DNA of 30,827 bases from assembly GCA_045122895.1 (NCBI GenBank), contig JBGVIE010000064.1, positions 1 to 30,827 of the forward strand, given 5' to 3'. How positions within the stretch are numbered: the first letter of the stretch is position 1; every line of letters begins with the position of its first letter. The notes below the pieces were generated by a model. That model ran no database searches and was not told the origin of the DNA. It saw nothing but the letters and a program-made list of their open reading frames with translations. Origin of the DNA: RGIG1934 sp045122895 (GTDB taxonomy: Bacteria; Bacillota; Clostridia; Lachnospirales; Lachnospiraceae). Positions 22,368 through 30,317 of the stretch are shown here, one piece after another. Both the position numbers and the translations under genes were made by a program.

Positions 22368-22729
22368 TCATCCCCAAAACAACTTATATTTTTTCAATTC
22401 TTTCTTTTTAGAAAAAGTCGAAATAACCCATTCAAGTAATTTTTCATATGCAGGCTTATACTTTTCTGCAAAAGTCACATCAAGATGGTTTCTTATCAGC
22501 GAATACCCAAATACATCTACAACCTTGTCAGATTCATCAATTATTTCTATTTTCAATTCCTTCATAAATAAATTGGCTGATATTCGTTGTTTATAAATAC
22601 TTGTGCAAGCATGGTCATATTTCATAAAATAAAATTTACATATATATTTTTTGGAATCAAAACTATTCAGGTAAACCACCTCGATTCTTAATCATCCTCA
22701 CTTTCAAATCTAAGCGAGTGTTCTTGCAT
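22368..22729 (-). pseudogene. Small gene of unknown function with a -1 frameshift
   Basis: A strong GGAGGAG lies seven bases before ATG 22729, which opens MQEHSLRFESEDD and then TAA. Reading one base back at that stop joins LRIEVVYLNSFDSKKY and a frame open to 22368 (ending KKELKKYKLFWG), for about 120 residues. The two parts make a coherent amphipathic sequence (FESEDDLRIEVVYL), which suggests a single lost base rather than chance. The downstream part has one plausible in-frame start, GTG 22679. I do not recognise the family. It could be a pseudogene, a sequencing error, or real recoding; the region around it is otherwise decayed. Confidence 0.45.
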
Positions 22730-22806
22730 AAATAAGCTCCTCCATAGCACGGAGCAACCCCCTAATATATCATTTATCATAGCATAACCCACATGTTTTT
22801 TCTATC

Positions 22807-22842
22807 AAAAAAAGACCCCGGCAGCACATTGCCACCGAGGTC
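22807..22842 (-). terminator. Rho-independent terminator downstream of comEC
   Basis: Minus strand GACCTCGG (22842-22835) pairs with CCGGGGTC (22821-22814) with one G-U pair, followed by seven T residues (22813-22807). It lies about 125 bases past the comEC stop and probably ends the whole comEA-comEC operon. Confidence 0.85.
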
Positions 22843-22884
22843 ATCGTCCTAATCATATTTTCCAAAAAAATGCATGTATTTTTA

Positions 22885-22959
22885 CTACGCAACCTTAAAC
22901 CTCTTCTGAGACATCGGTTTCTCATTCTTCGCAGCCCTCTGGAATCCCTTTTCTAGCAT
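22885..22959 (-). CDS. Possible 24-residue basic peptide after comEC
   Basis: ATG 22959 opens MLEKGFQRAAKNEKPMSQKR followed by FKVA and a TAG stop, rich in Lys and Arg, ten bases past the comEC stop codon and before the operon terminator. The frame is open upstream (ATTGATAAAGAA) beyond the ATG into the comEC end, where GGAGGTGG lies, but no standard start occurs at good spacing. It may be a real micropeptide, a remnant of a longer gene, or chance. Confidence 0.25.
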   Translation of the reverse strand: MLEKGFQRAAKNEKPMSQKRFKVA

Positions 22960-22966
22960 TTCTTTA

Positions 22967-25180
22967 TCAATCAGACTCCACCTCCGCTTTACCTGAAGGT
23001 GATATTTTAATCATTATTTCTCCAAGCTCATCTGTTCTTAGAATCTTACTGCCTGCCGCCTCTAGTCGCTCTATAGTTTCCCTGTTTGGGTGTCCATAGA
23101 AATTTTTCTTCCCAACAGAAATAACGGCATACTCAGGTCTTATCACATCAAGCAATTCATCAGAAGTCGAATACTTTGAACCGTGATGACCAACCTTTAA
23201 GAAATCTACCTTGTCCAAATATTTAAGCAGTCGCTTTTCAGTTTCACTTCCTAAATCACCTGTAAACAGGGCGCTAAAATTCCCACAATCCATTCTAAGC
23301 ACAACCGACAGTTCATTAACATCCTCACACATATCATTTTTAACAGGATTTACGCAGGATAATTTTATGCTTCCATCATTAATCACCGTTCCTGCACTTA
23401 TTGTTTTAACGTTAATACGTTCATGCCAGGCCAGGTCTACAAGCTCATTATAACTGTCATCCATCTTGCAAATGTCAGGCATCACAAGACACTCTACCAT
23501 ACCCTCCCTCATCATTTCACTCACTCCATTAATATGATCAGTATCCATATGTGTTAAAAACAACATATCAATTTTTTCAATTCCATGTGCCTTGAGACAG
23601 GATGACACATAGTACCTGTATACTTCTTTTTCACTGCTGCTGCCACAATCAATCATATACACATAATCATCACTATGTATCAATATACAATCCCCCTGTC
23701 CCACATCAATCACAGATATATATAAACCCCTGTCAGGTGCAGCTCTCACGAAAACAACTGTAATTACTGATATTATCAATGCAAAAATAATCTTAAAGGC
23801 AGCTTTCTTTACATTTGCAATAGCCAAAATAAAAATAATCAGAACCAGATAAAACAATATCACATATCTTAGCTCCGGCTTTCCTGTAACCACCTGATTA
23901 TATGGCAGTTTTTTTATTATACTGATAAACAAATCATAGAACTTTAGAACAATATGTCCGGGTATTGATGCAACCTTTGCCAACCACATACACCCTGTAA
24001 TTAAAAAAACAAAACCTGAAATATAACCTGACAGCAAAAGTACAGACACTAATGGCAATATAGCAAAATTGCTTATTATAGAGTACGTGCTAATCTCATA
24101 ATACGAATACATTATCATTGGAAGTGTAAATATCTGAATAACAATTAACACTACTACTCCTTTATCCCAAACAATACTCCCAAGTGCTATGCCAACAATA
24201 GCACATACCGAAAGTAAGAAACCGGTATTATAGATTATAAATGGATTAGAATAAGCCAGTATCAAAAAAGCAAGAGCCAGTGAACTTAACAAATCATAAC
24301 TCCGCCCTGTTATCCTTGCCAAAAGCCCGACAAAATACATAATAAGAGCTCTTTTTACCGATACACTTCCTCCTGTGATGACAGCAAAAATAATCATCAC
24401 AGACGAACTCACTGCTGTAGACACAAGATATCTGAATCGTTTTCTAAGGAGTTTATACACAGATAAACCAATTATACTCAAATGAATTCCAGACACTACC
24501 AGTATGTGGCTAATCCCTGCTATCTGATAATCCTCTTTTGCTTCATCATCAATTAACTCCCTGTCTCCAACCGTCATTGCATTAATCATTCCTAAATAAT
24601 CTCTGTTCCAGATTTTGTCTGTCGCATACAGAAATCTTTCTTTCATGCGCCTCGCATATCTATATACGACACTGTTATTCCGGGAGATTATCTCAAATGA
24701 AGCAGCCTCGATTTTCCCTGTTATTCCCAACGAATGATAATAAGCGTTTTCATCAAAATTCCCTTTATTTCTCGCCGAATCAAAATGCCTGATATTTCCA
24801 CATATTAAAACATAATCATTTACAACAGCTTGACAATTATACAATTCTTTCCTGACAGTGATAAGCATATTATCAATATACAGATACACTGACTTCTCTT
24901 TCTCTATAATCTTGTCAACAGTCCCACTGTAGCTGACTTCCTTACCATCGGGGATTAATTCATATTGACTGATATCATTTTGAACCTTAGAATACCTTGA
25001 ATTTCCAAGTAGAAAACATATCATCACAAGTATAAAGGCCAACGCATATCCGGTGTTTCTCTTAAAACGATAGTATATTAGAACACCCATAATTAATGGT
25101 AACAGAAAAAAGCCTTGAATACTTACATCCATCAAGGCCTTTAATATCTCACCCAGCGCAAAAGACAGGCACATCCACAA
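22967..25180 (-). CDS. comEC: DNA internalization competence protein ComEC/Rec2
   Basis: ComEC forms the channel that passes single-stranded DNA through the membrane in transformation. The 737-residue protein has two N-terminal transmembrane helices, an OB-like extracellular segment, and the Competence domain with SHILVVSGIHLSIIGL and YNTGFLLSVCAIVGIAL. More helices follow, then a C-terminal metallo-beta-lactamase-like domain from about 490: VIDVGQGDCILI, FLTHMDTDHING, LFTGDLG, KVGHHGSKYSTS and GHPNRET. The metal motif HxDxDH is intact, so a nuclease role remains possible. The start is problematic: TTG 25180 and ATG 25174 lie too far from the GAGGGAG site, while the family-typical KRPVLW segment precedes both. 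It is the last gene of the comEA-led operon. Confidence 0.95.
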   Translation of the reverse strand: MWMCLSFALGEILKALMDVSIQGFFLLPLIMGVLIYYRFKRNTGYALAFILVMICFLLGNSRYSKVQNDISQYELIPDGKEVSYSGTVDKIIEKEKSVYLYIDNMLITVRKELYNCQAVVNDYVLICGNIRHFDSARNKGNFDENAYYHSLGITGKIEAASFEIISRNNSVVYRYARRMKERFLYATDKIWNRDYLGMINAMTVGDRELIDDEAKEDYQIAGISHILVVSGIHLSIIGLSVYKLLRKRFRYLVSTAVSSSVMIIFAVITGGSVSVKRALIMYFVGLLARITGRSYDLLSSLALAFLILAYSNPFIIYNTGFLLSVCAIVGIALGSIVWDKGVVVLIVIQIFTLPMIMYSYYEISTYSIISNFAILPLVSVLLLSGYISGFVFLITGCMWLAKVASIPGHIVLKFYDLFISIIKKLPYNQVVTGKPELRYVILFYLVLIIFILAIANVKKAAFKIIFALIISVITVVFVRAAPDRGLYISVIDVGQGDCILIHSDDYVYMIDCGSSSEKEVYRYYVSSCLKAHGIEKIDMLFLTHMDTDHINGVSEMMREGMVECLVMPDICKMDDSYNELVDLAWHERINVKTISAGTVINDGSIKLSCVNPVKNDMCEDVNELSVVLRMDCGNFSALFTGDLGSETEKRLLKYLDKVDFLKVGHHGSKYSTSDELLDVIRPEYAVISVGKKNFYGHPNRETIERLEAAGSKILRTDELGEIMIKISPSGKAEVESD

Positions 25181-25210
25181 AACCGGTCTTTTGATATACT
25201 TTCACTCCCT

Positions 25211-26161
25211 CTATTCTACTAAATCAAGATTTCTGACAAAAAAGTTATCCAACTGTATTTTGTCACTAAGCTTCTTATTTGAATCACCATTCACACTAAA
25301 ATGAACTTTGTTTACATATGGAAGTTCACAGAGTGAATTAACTATGGAACATATCTTTACTTCATCTGACACTTCCGCCTTCTCTGTTAAAAATGTCTCA
25401 TCAAAATCAATGTAGCATATTCCATCTTTTGTAGTGATATTATTAATCTTAACATTTGAAGGAACTGTTCTCTTTATTCCATCCTTTGACTTAATCTTCT
25501 GTAACTGATCAATAATGAAGTGTTCCATTGATGTATTTACAGAGTAAACAGCCTCAACTGTCTTCTCTTTCAACTTCTCACCTGACTCGTCTGCAACATA
25601 CAGCACAAGACTTTTCTTCTCGTAGGAGTTAATTGTAGCTCCTGAACTATCAATAAAATCAGATGCTTTCATATTGCCAACAGTTTTTCCGGTACCGTCA
25701 AGGAGCTCCTGTGTGTCAATCGAAAAATTAACATAATCAATTCCATCTAATTGACAAAAAGTCAGCACAACCGAAGCTCTACATAGAATTTCCCTTACTT
25801 TTCCCATCTCATTATATGACTCTGTAAAATTCAGATATAAAACTCTGTCCTCTAAAAACCAGTCATGAATGATTACATCTGACGGCATAGCTGTAATACT
25901 GTTTATCTTAGATGAAGTTTCTTTCATCTGCGATATAAGTTCATCTATAAGTATTGATATATTCTCTGTGTCTGTATAATACATTGTCGGCTCAAGCTTT
26001 GTAATGTCTTTATCAATGTAATATAGATAATACTCATATGCACCCTTTTTACTTTTACTTTTGCTTTTACATGCCGTAAGACTCACCATAAGCACAGTAA
26101 CACTTAAGATTATACATACCATGCTTAAAGCTCTTTTACCTTTTTCACTTCTAAAACTCAT
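25211..26161 (-). CDS. Lipoprotein with two GerMN domains
   Basis: A 316-residue exported lipoprotein: basic N-terminus, hydrophobic segment, lipobox LTAC with Cys31, then a Lys/Ser-rich spacer. Two similar halves follow (about 45-165 and 185-310). Each has the GerMN pattern of a helix (ILIDELISQM; HFIIDQLQKI), a strand ending in IDFDETF or LNFTESY, and a Val-rich VNFSID/VHFSVNG strand. GerMN domains occur in Bacillus GerM (spore) and in actinobacterial LpqB, which works with the MtrB kinase. Here the gene follows a response regulator and kinase by 16 bases, so I infer an accessory to that signalling pair on the outer face of the membrane. Upstream is a moderate GCGAGGT ribosome site. Confidence 0.85.
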   Translation of the reverse strand: MSFRSEKGKRALSMVCIILSVTVLMVSLTACKSKSKSKKGAYEYYLYYIDKDITKLEPTMYYTDTENISILIDELISQMKETSSKINSITAMPSDVIIHDWFLEDRVLYLNFTESYNEMGKVREILCRASVVLTFCQLDGIDYVNFSIDTQELLDGTGKTVGNMKASDFIDSSGATINSYEKKSLVLYVADESGEKLKEKTVEAVYSVNTSMEHFIIDQLQKIKSKDGIKRTVPSNVKINNITTKDGICYIDFDETFLTEKAEVSDEVKICSIVNSLCELPYVNKVHFSVNGDSNKKLSDKIQLDNFFVRNLDLVE

Positions 26162-26177
26162 TATGCATAACCTCGCT

Positions 26178-27695
26178 TTATTGTATTTTATCAGAATCAG
26201 GCTTCTGATATTTCTTTTTTCTACCTAAATCTTCTCTCGTAATCTTCACTACTTTGATGTAGTTAAGAGGAATTCTCATAGTAAACGTTGTTCCTTCATT
26301 TTCCTTGCTGTAGACTTTAATTGCACCCCTGTGCATCAGAATAATATTACGAGTAATGGCAAGTCCGAGACCTGTACCACCTGTCTCCCTTGATCTCGTC
26401 TTGTCAACACGATAAAATCTGTCAAAAATCAAATCCTGTGATTCTTTTGGTATACCAATACCTGAGTCTTCAACTTTAATATAAAAATACTTGTGGTCAG
26501 CATTAATCGATACATGCACCCATCCATCCAAAACATTATATTTTATCGCATTTTCTACAAGATTTGACACCGCACTTGTAAGCTTTACCTCATCTATTTG
26601 TGCAACAACAGGTCTGAAGCTTTCAAGAACCAATTCAATATTTCTCTTAGCTGCAATAGGTCTTAATCTCTTTAGAATTCGCTCAACCATCTCATTAATA
26701 TTGACTTCATCGATATTAAGCTCTGTGTTCTTCTTATCCATCTTAACAAGTGTAAGCAAATCTGAAATAATATCGTTCTCTCTGTCTATTTCTGCCACTA
26801 TATCTGTCATAAATTCCTTATACAGTTCTGCCGGAACATCCTCCTGCATAAGAAGAGAATCTGCAAGCACCTTAATCGATGTCATCGGTGTCTTTAATTC
26901 ATGTGACACATTAGACACAAACTCCTGTCTTGAATCATCAATCTTCTTAACATGCTCCATCATCTTATTATAAGCTTCACATATGCTGTCTGTTTCCTTA
27001 TAACCTTTAACAGAAATCTTCTGGTCTAAATTACCCTCACTTACATTCTCGATAGAGCGCTCAATCTCCCTGATTGGCTTAATAAGCAGCTTTGAAACAT
27101 ATGCGCTTATTGTCACGAGTATAATAAAAATAATACTTGCAAAGATAATCGTAATATAATGAACATATGTAACTGCATCCATTACATCTTCAGTCGAAAA
27201 TGTAACAAGCATCACACCAAGAGTATCCTCACCTGATACAACAGGCATTGCCACCTCGATATAATCACTCTTTCTGTTATATAGCGAGATTATCTCACCA
27301 CCAAAACACTTTAATACGTTAGAAGAAATACACATTTTTCCTTCATCCATCTGATAGGTGTCCTTTAATATTCTAAAATTCTTATCAACCACTATCACTC
27401 GTCCATCATACATAGCTGATAACTGAACCATCTCTGCATTGACACCACTAACTGAATTATCATCAAAAAAGCCTTCTGTAACCAGATGATTCTTTATTAT
27501 GTTACACTGTGCCTGCAATCTTTTAAGTTTGATATCTACCATCTTGCCCTCTACACTTTTTAACTGGACAAGCATCAAAAGCACAACCGGTACGAGCGCA
27601 AACAAAATAGTAACAATCATAATCGTATTACGAATACTTTTGGTATATTTTAACTTGTATAGTATTGTTTTTATTCTCTTTCCCATAGCTTTCAT
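26178..27695 (-). CDS. Membrane sensor histidine kinase (HAMP, HisKA, HATPase)
   Basis: A 505-residue kinase. Transmembrane helices lie at about 23-44 and 180-200 and enclose an extracellular sensor of about 130 residues that looks Cache/PAS-like (YDGRVIVVDKNFRILKDT). HAMP follows at about 200-253, then the phospho-acceptor His265 in SNVSHELKTPMTSIK. The ATP-binding domain has the N box VENAIKYN, DSGIGIPKE, FDRFYRVD and GTGLGLAI. It resembles the WalK/PhoR/MtrB class. The ATG overlaps the response-regulator stop (TAATG), so the two are translationally coupled; the ATG at 27686 is an alternative start. The operon partners suggest a surface signal linked to the GerMN lipoprotein. Signal unknown. 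Confidence 0.93.
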   Translation of the reverse strand: MKAMGKRIKTILYKLKYTKSIRNTIMIVTILFALVPVVLLMLVQLKSVEGKMVDIKLKRLQAQCNIIKNHLVTEGFFDDNSVSGVNAEMVQLSAMYDGRVIVVDKNFRILKDTYQMDEGKMCISSNVLKCFGGEIISLYNRKSDYIEVAMPVVSGEDTLGVMLVTFSTEDVMDAVTYVHYITIIFASIIFIILVTISAYVSKLLIKPIREIERSIENVSEGNLDQKISVKGYKETDSICEAYNKMMEHVKKIDDSRQEFVSNVSHELKTPMTSIKVLADSLLMQEDVPAELYKEFMTDIVAEIDRENDIISDLLTLVKMDKKNTELNIDEVNINEMVERILKRLRPIAAKRNIELVLESFRPVVAQIDEVKLTSAVSNLVENAIKYNVLDGWVHVSINADHKYFYIKVEDSGIGIPKESQDLIFDRFYRVDKTRSRETGGTGLGLAITRNIILMHRGAIKVYSKENEGTTFTMRIPLNYIKVVKITREDLGRKKKYQKPDSDKIQ

Positions 27696-28384
27696 TACTC
27701 TTTAAAATAATATCCAACTCCCCATTTTGTGTGAACGTATTTTGGCTCACTTGGGTTCGTCTCAACCTTTTCCCTAAGTCTTCTTATATGAACATCAACA
27801 GTTCTTACATCTCCCGGATACTCATATCCCCAAACAATATTAAGAAGCTTCTCTCTTCCATATACCTTGTTAGGATTCATAACAAGAAGCTCTAACAAAT
27901 CGAATTCTTTTGCTGTAAGATTAATCTCTCTGTCCTGAACAAATACTCTTCTTCCATCAAGATCTAATTTGAGGTCATTCTTAATAATCGTCTTAGTATT
28001 ATTGCTGTTAGTGTTTGTCTTGTTGCTTCTTCTCATGATAGCCTTTATTCTGGCTTTAACTTCTAAGATATTAAATGGCTTGGTTATATAATCATCGGCA
28101 CCATATTCAAGTCCTAAAATCTTATCCATATCATCACCCTTTGCCGTAAGCATAATGATTGGCATATTTGAAAACTCTCTTATTTTCTTACACACTTCAA
28201 AGCCATCGAACTTTGGAAGCATTACATCAAGTAAAACAGTGCTGTATTCTGTAGCCTGAGCAAGTGCTACTGCTTCCTCTCCATCATACGCACAATCCAC
28301 CTCCATACCATCCTGTTCCAAACTGAACTTGATTCCTTTTACGATTAATTTTTCATCATCTACTACCAATATTTTGTTCGCCAT
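27695..28384 (-). CDS. OmpR/PhoB-family response regulator
   Basis: A 229-residue DNA-binding regulator. The receiver domain (1-115) has the acidic pair DD at 9-10, phospho-acceptor Asp53 in LLDVMLP, Thr80 in IMLTAKG and Lys102 in ITKPF. A Ser/Asn/Thr-rich linker (NKTNTNSNNTKT) leads to a winged-helix domain with INLTAKEFDLLELL, VWGYEYPGDVRTVDVHIRRLR and a C-terminal KWGVGYYF. Both ends are complete. GAGGT lies upstream of ATG 28384. It is 22 bases downstream of comEA and overlaps the kinase gene by one base, forming a cognate pair. Targets are unknown; control of the surrounding competence genes is a hypothesis. Confidence 0.95.
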   Translation of the reverse strand: MANKILVVDDEKLIVKGIKFSLEQDGMEVDCAYDGEEAVALAQATEYSTVLLDVMLPKFDGFEVCKKIREFSNMPIIMLTAKGDDMDKILGLEYGADDYITKPFNILEVKARIKAIMRRSNKTNTNSNNTKTIIKNDLKLDLDGRRVFVQDREINLTAKEFDLLELLVMNPNKVYGREKLLNIVWGYEYPGDVRTVDVHIRRLREKVETNPSEPKYVHTKWGVGYYFKE

Positions 28385-28406
28385 TCTAAAATTACCTCAC
28401 TAATCT

Positions 28407-28976
28407 TTACTTAACACATATTAAATCCTTTATCTTAGAAAACGCTGATTCTTTGATACCACTAACCTTCATAATATCTTCAACGTCAGAAAAAGAACCA
28501 TTATCCTCCCTGTAACCTATTATCGCCAGAGCCTTGGCTTCCCCAATTCCCGGCAATGTCATCAATTCATCCTTGGAGGCAGTATTAATATTCACAAGAA
28601 CATCAATGCCGTTTGAACCTGTAACATCACTATAAGGCTCGTCAGTGTCATCAATATCCGGAATATATATCTTGTCTCCATCCTTCAAAATCAAAGCAAG
28701 ATTAAGCAGTTCAAGCTTTGCGTTCTTTGTCGCACCACCTGCCGCTTCAATTGCTTCATAGACTCTGCTCTCCTTTGAAAAACTATACACACCAGGCTTC
28801 TTAACCGAACCGCATACATGTACATAAATAACTGTTTCACTTTCGATTTCACCCGATGTATCCGTTTCACTTTCGAGGCTTGTAGTGCTCTCAAATTCTA
28901 TGACAGATTTCTTTGAAGAACATCCTGACATCATCACAGCCGCCATTACCATAATAATAATTTTAATTCTTTTCAA
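28407..28976 (-). CDS. comEA: ComEA-like DNA-binding lipoprotein (SLBB plus helix-hairpin-helix)
   Basis: ComEA is the surface receptor that binds incoming double-stranded DNA and passes it to ComEC. The 189-residue protein has a signal segment with a lipobox-like MSGC (Cys19), an acidic Ser/Thr/Glu linker (about 27-47), and an SLBB domain (about 49-107: VHVCGSVKKPGVYSF, VYEAIEAAGG, GDKIYIPD). It ends in the (HhH)2 domain (about 127-188: VNINTASKDELMTLPGIGEAKALAII, GSFSDVEDIMKVSGI). Bacillus ComEA uses a transmembrane anchor, so a lipid anchor would be a variation, though the hydrophobic stretch could also be uncleaved. TTG is the start, with AAAGGAG five bases upstream. It heads a tight five-gene operon ending in comEC. 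Confidence 0.92.
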   Translation of the reverse strand: MKRIKIIIMVMAAVMMSGCSSKKSVIEFESTTSLESETDTSGEIESETVIYVHVCGSVKKPGVYSFSKESRVYEAIEAAGGATKNAKLELLNLALILKDGDKIYIPDIDDTDEPYSDVTGSNGIDVLVNINTASKDELMTLPGIGEAKALAIIGYREDNGSFSDVEDIMKVSGIKESAFSKIKDLICVK

Positions 28977-29039
28977 ATTATCTCCTTTAACGAAGAATGC
29001 CTAATACATAAAATACATTTTACATAAAAATAACATTCT

Positions 29040-30299
29040 TTACAATAGAGATTTTTCAAATTCTTCAAGAGTTTCTTTAATCGCACCGCCATTCCATAAC
29101 TTATTAAGTGCAATACGTGCATAAATCTTAAAAGAAGCATAATTCATATAAGTACTTTCACCTGCCGAATTCTCATATGCTTTATATATTTCACTCATAT
29201 TCTTACTCTTGTATTTACACTTTTTAGCTGCTGTATATGGAGTCAAATCGTTTATAAGCGCCGGACTGTTTAAAGTCATATATTTTGCAAGCATTTCTGC
29301 ACTTTCGCTTTGTTTTGAAAAGGGACTAATATATATAACAGTAGTCTCAGACATTGTTTTTGTTGCAAGTTTATCTGATATTTGCGGAAAAACACACACC
29401 TTATATTTTGTCTTACTATTCTTCATATAATTTACAAAATCAGATTTCACAATTGAATATACAAGCTTTCCCTCCTTAAAATCCTTTTTCACTTTATTGT
29501 AGTTGATATCCTCACTATTTATGCTGAAATACTGGGACAGACGCTTGTAGTATTTCATAGCGTCATTTATCTTTTTCCCTCTGACTACCACTTCTTCATA
29601 ATCGCTTAAAGGCATTCCCGGACATCCTATATACGCCCCTGCAAAGCCGTAGTTAAATATCAGTTCATTTACATCCCATTCAAGAATACTTCTGACCTTC
29701 TTATGTTTTTCTCCGTCAAAATTATCACAAAAATCAAGCAGTTCATCGAAAGTCTTTGGAATAACACCTGTATAATCTGTGTTACATACCATAAAAGCCG
29801 TATCAAAGCAAAGAGGATACGCAATCTGTTTGTCCCGATAAGTTGCAGCCCCTATTGCTACTTCACAAAAATCTTTATCAGTCAGGTTACCATAAATCTC
29901 CCCGCAAAGCCCTGCAAGGTACATCTTTTCTAATTCCGCACTGCTTCCGGTAAACAAATCCGGTGCGTCCTTCTCACTGATATTAGCCTGATTTATTTTC
30001 TCCGCATAATCTTCATAATCGGTCTTCCTGACAGTTACCTTCACACCTTTTTCCTGCTCATATTGAAGACAAACCTTTTCTATATACTTTTTTAAGTTTG
30101 TATCGTAATACCAAAGTGTCAGATTTGTTTCTTCTGATACCTGTTCATAAGTCTCTTCTTCTGAATCAGACTTTGTTTCACTGTTATTATTTTTTCTTAC
30201 ATTGCTTGCTAAAAGCACTATAAGTGCTGCCATAACTGACATTATGACAACACTCACAAATATTTTCTTTCTCTCTTCTATTTGCTCTCTTCTACTCAC
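29040..30299 (-). CDS. Membrane-anchored extracellular solute-binding protein (orphan)
   Basis: A 419-residue protein of the type-1 (MalE-like) solute-binding fold: NLTLWYYDTNLKKYIEKVCLQYEQEKG in short pieces (TLWYYD, YEQEKGVKVTV), DAPDLFTGSSAELEKMYLAG, YRDKQIAYPLCFDTAFMVCN, PKTFDELLDFCDNF and FKEGKLVYSIV. The order of strands and helices matches carbohydrate-binding ABC receptors. It lacks a lipobox; an N-terminal helix at about 13-31 (IFVSVVIMSVMAALIVLLA) anchors it, followed by an acidic linker. No ABC permease or ATPase gene is nearby. GTG is the start, with AGAGGA nine bases upstream and only six bases past the argD stop, so it is probably translated from the argD transcript. Ligand unknown. 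Confidence 0.8.
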   Translation of the reverse strand: MSRREQIEERKKIFVSVVIMSVMAALIVLLASNVRKNNNSETKSDSEEETYEQVSEETNLTLWYYDTNLKKYIEKVCLQYEQEKGVKVTVRKTDYEDYAEKINQANISEKDAPDLFTGSSAELEKMYLAGLCGEIYGNLTDKDFCEVAIGAATYRDKQIAYPLCFDTAFMVCNTDYTGVIPKTFDELLDFCDNFDGEKHKKVRSILEWDVNELIFNYGFAGAYIGCPGMPLSDYEEVVVRGKKINDAMKYYKRLSQYFSINSEDINYNKVKKDFKEGKLVYSIVKSDFVNYMKNSKTKYKVCVFPQISDKLATKTMSETTVIYISPFSKQSESAEMLAKYMTLNSPALINDLTPYTAAKKCKYKSKNMSEIYKAYENSAGESTYMNYASFKIYARIALNKLWNGGAIKETLEEFEKSLL

Positions 30300-30317
30300 T
30301 TTATAAATTCCTCTACA

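Larger units (their letters stand above)
22057..22966. other. Intergenic, largely decayed stretch between the GNAT operon and comEC
   Basis: About 900 bases without an intact sizeable gene. It holds the GNAT promoter (22185-22213), a phosphatase-like stub (22274-22321), three scattered TGCCGTG copies on the plus strand between about 22290 and 22360, a frameshifted small gene (22368-22729), the comEC terminator and a mini-ORF. Clostridial genomes often have comEC close to holA, so this looks like an insertion scar separating them. Confidence 0.5.

Noticed and set aside
26178..28384. Assignment of the two-component system as WalRK (YycFG)
   Set aside because: Sequence class is similar, but no yycH, yycI, yycJ or htrA follows; the GerMN lipoprotein context is closer to mtrAB-lpqB.
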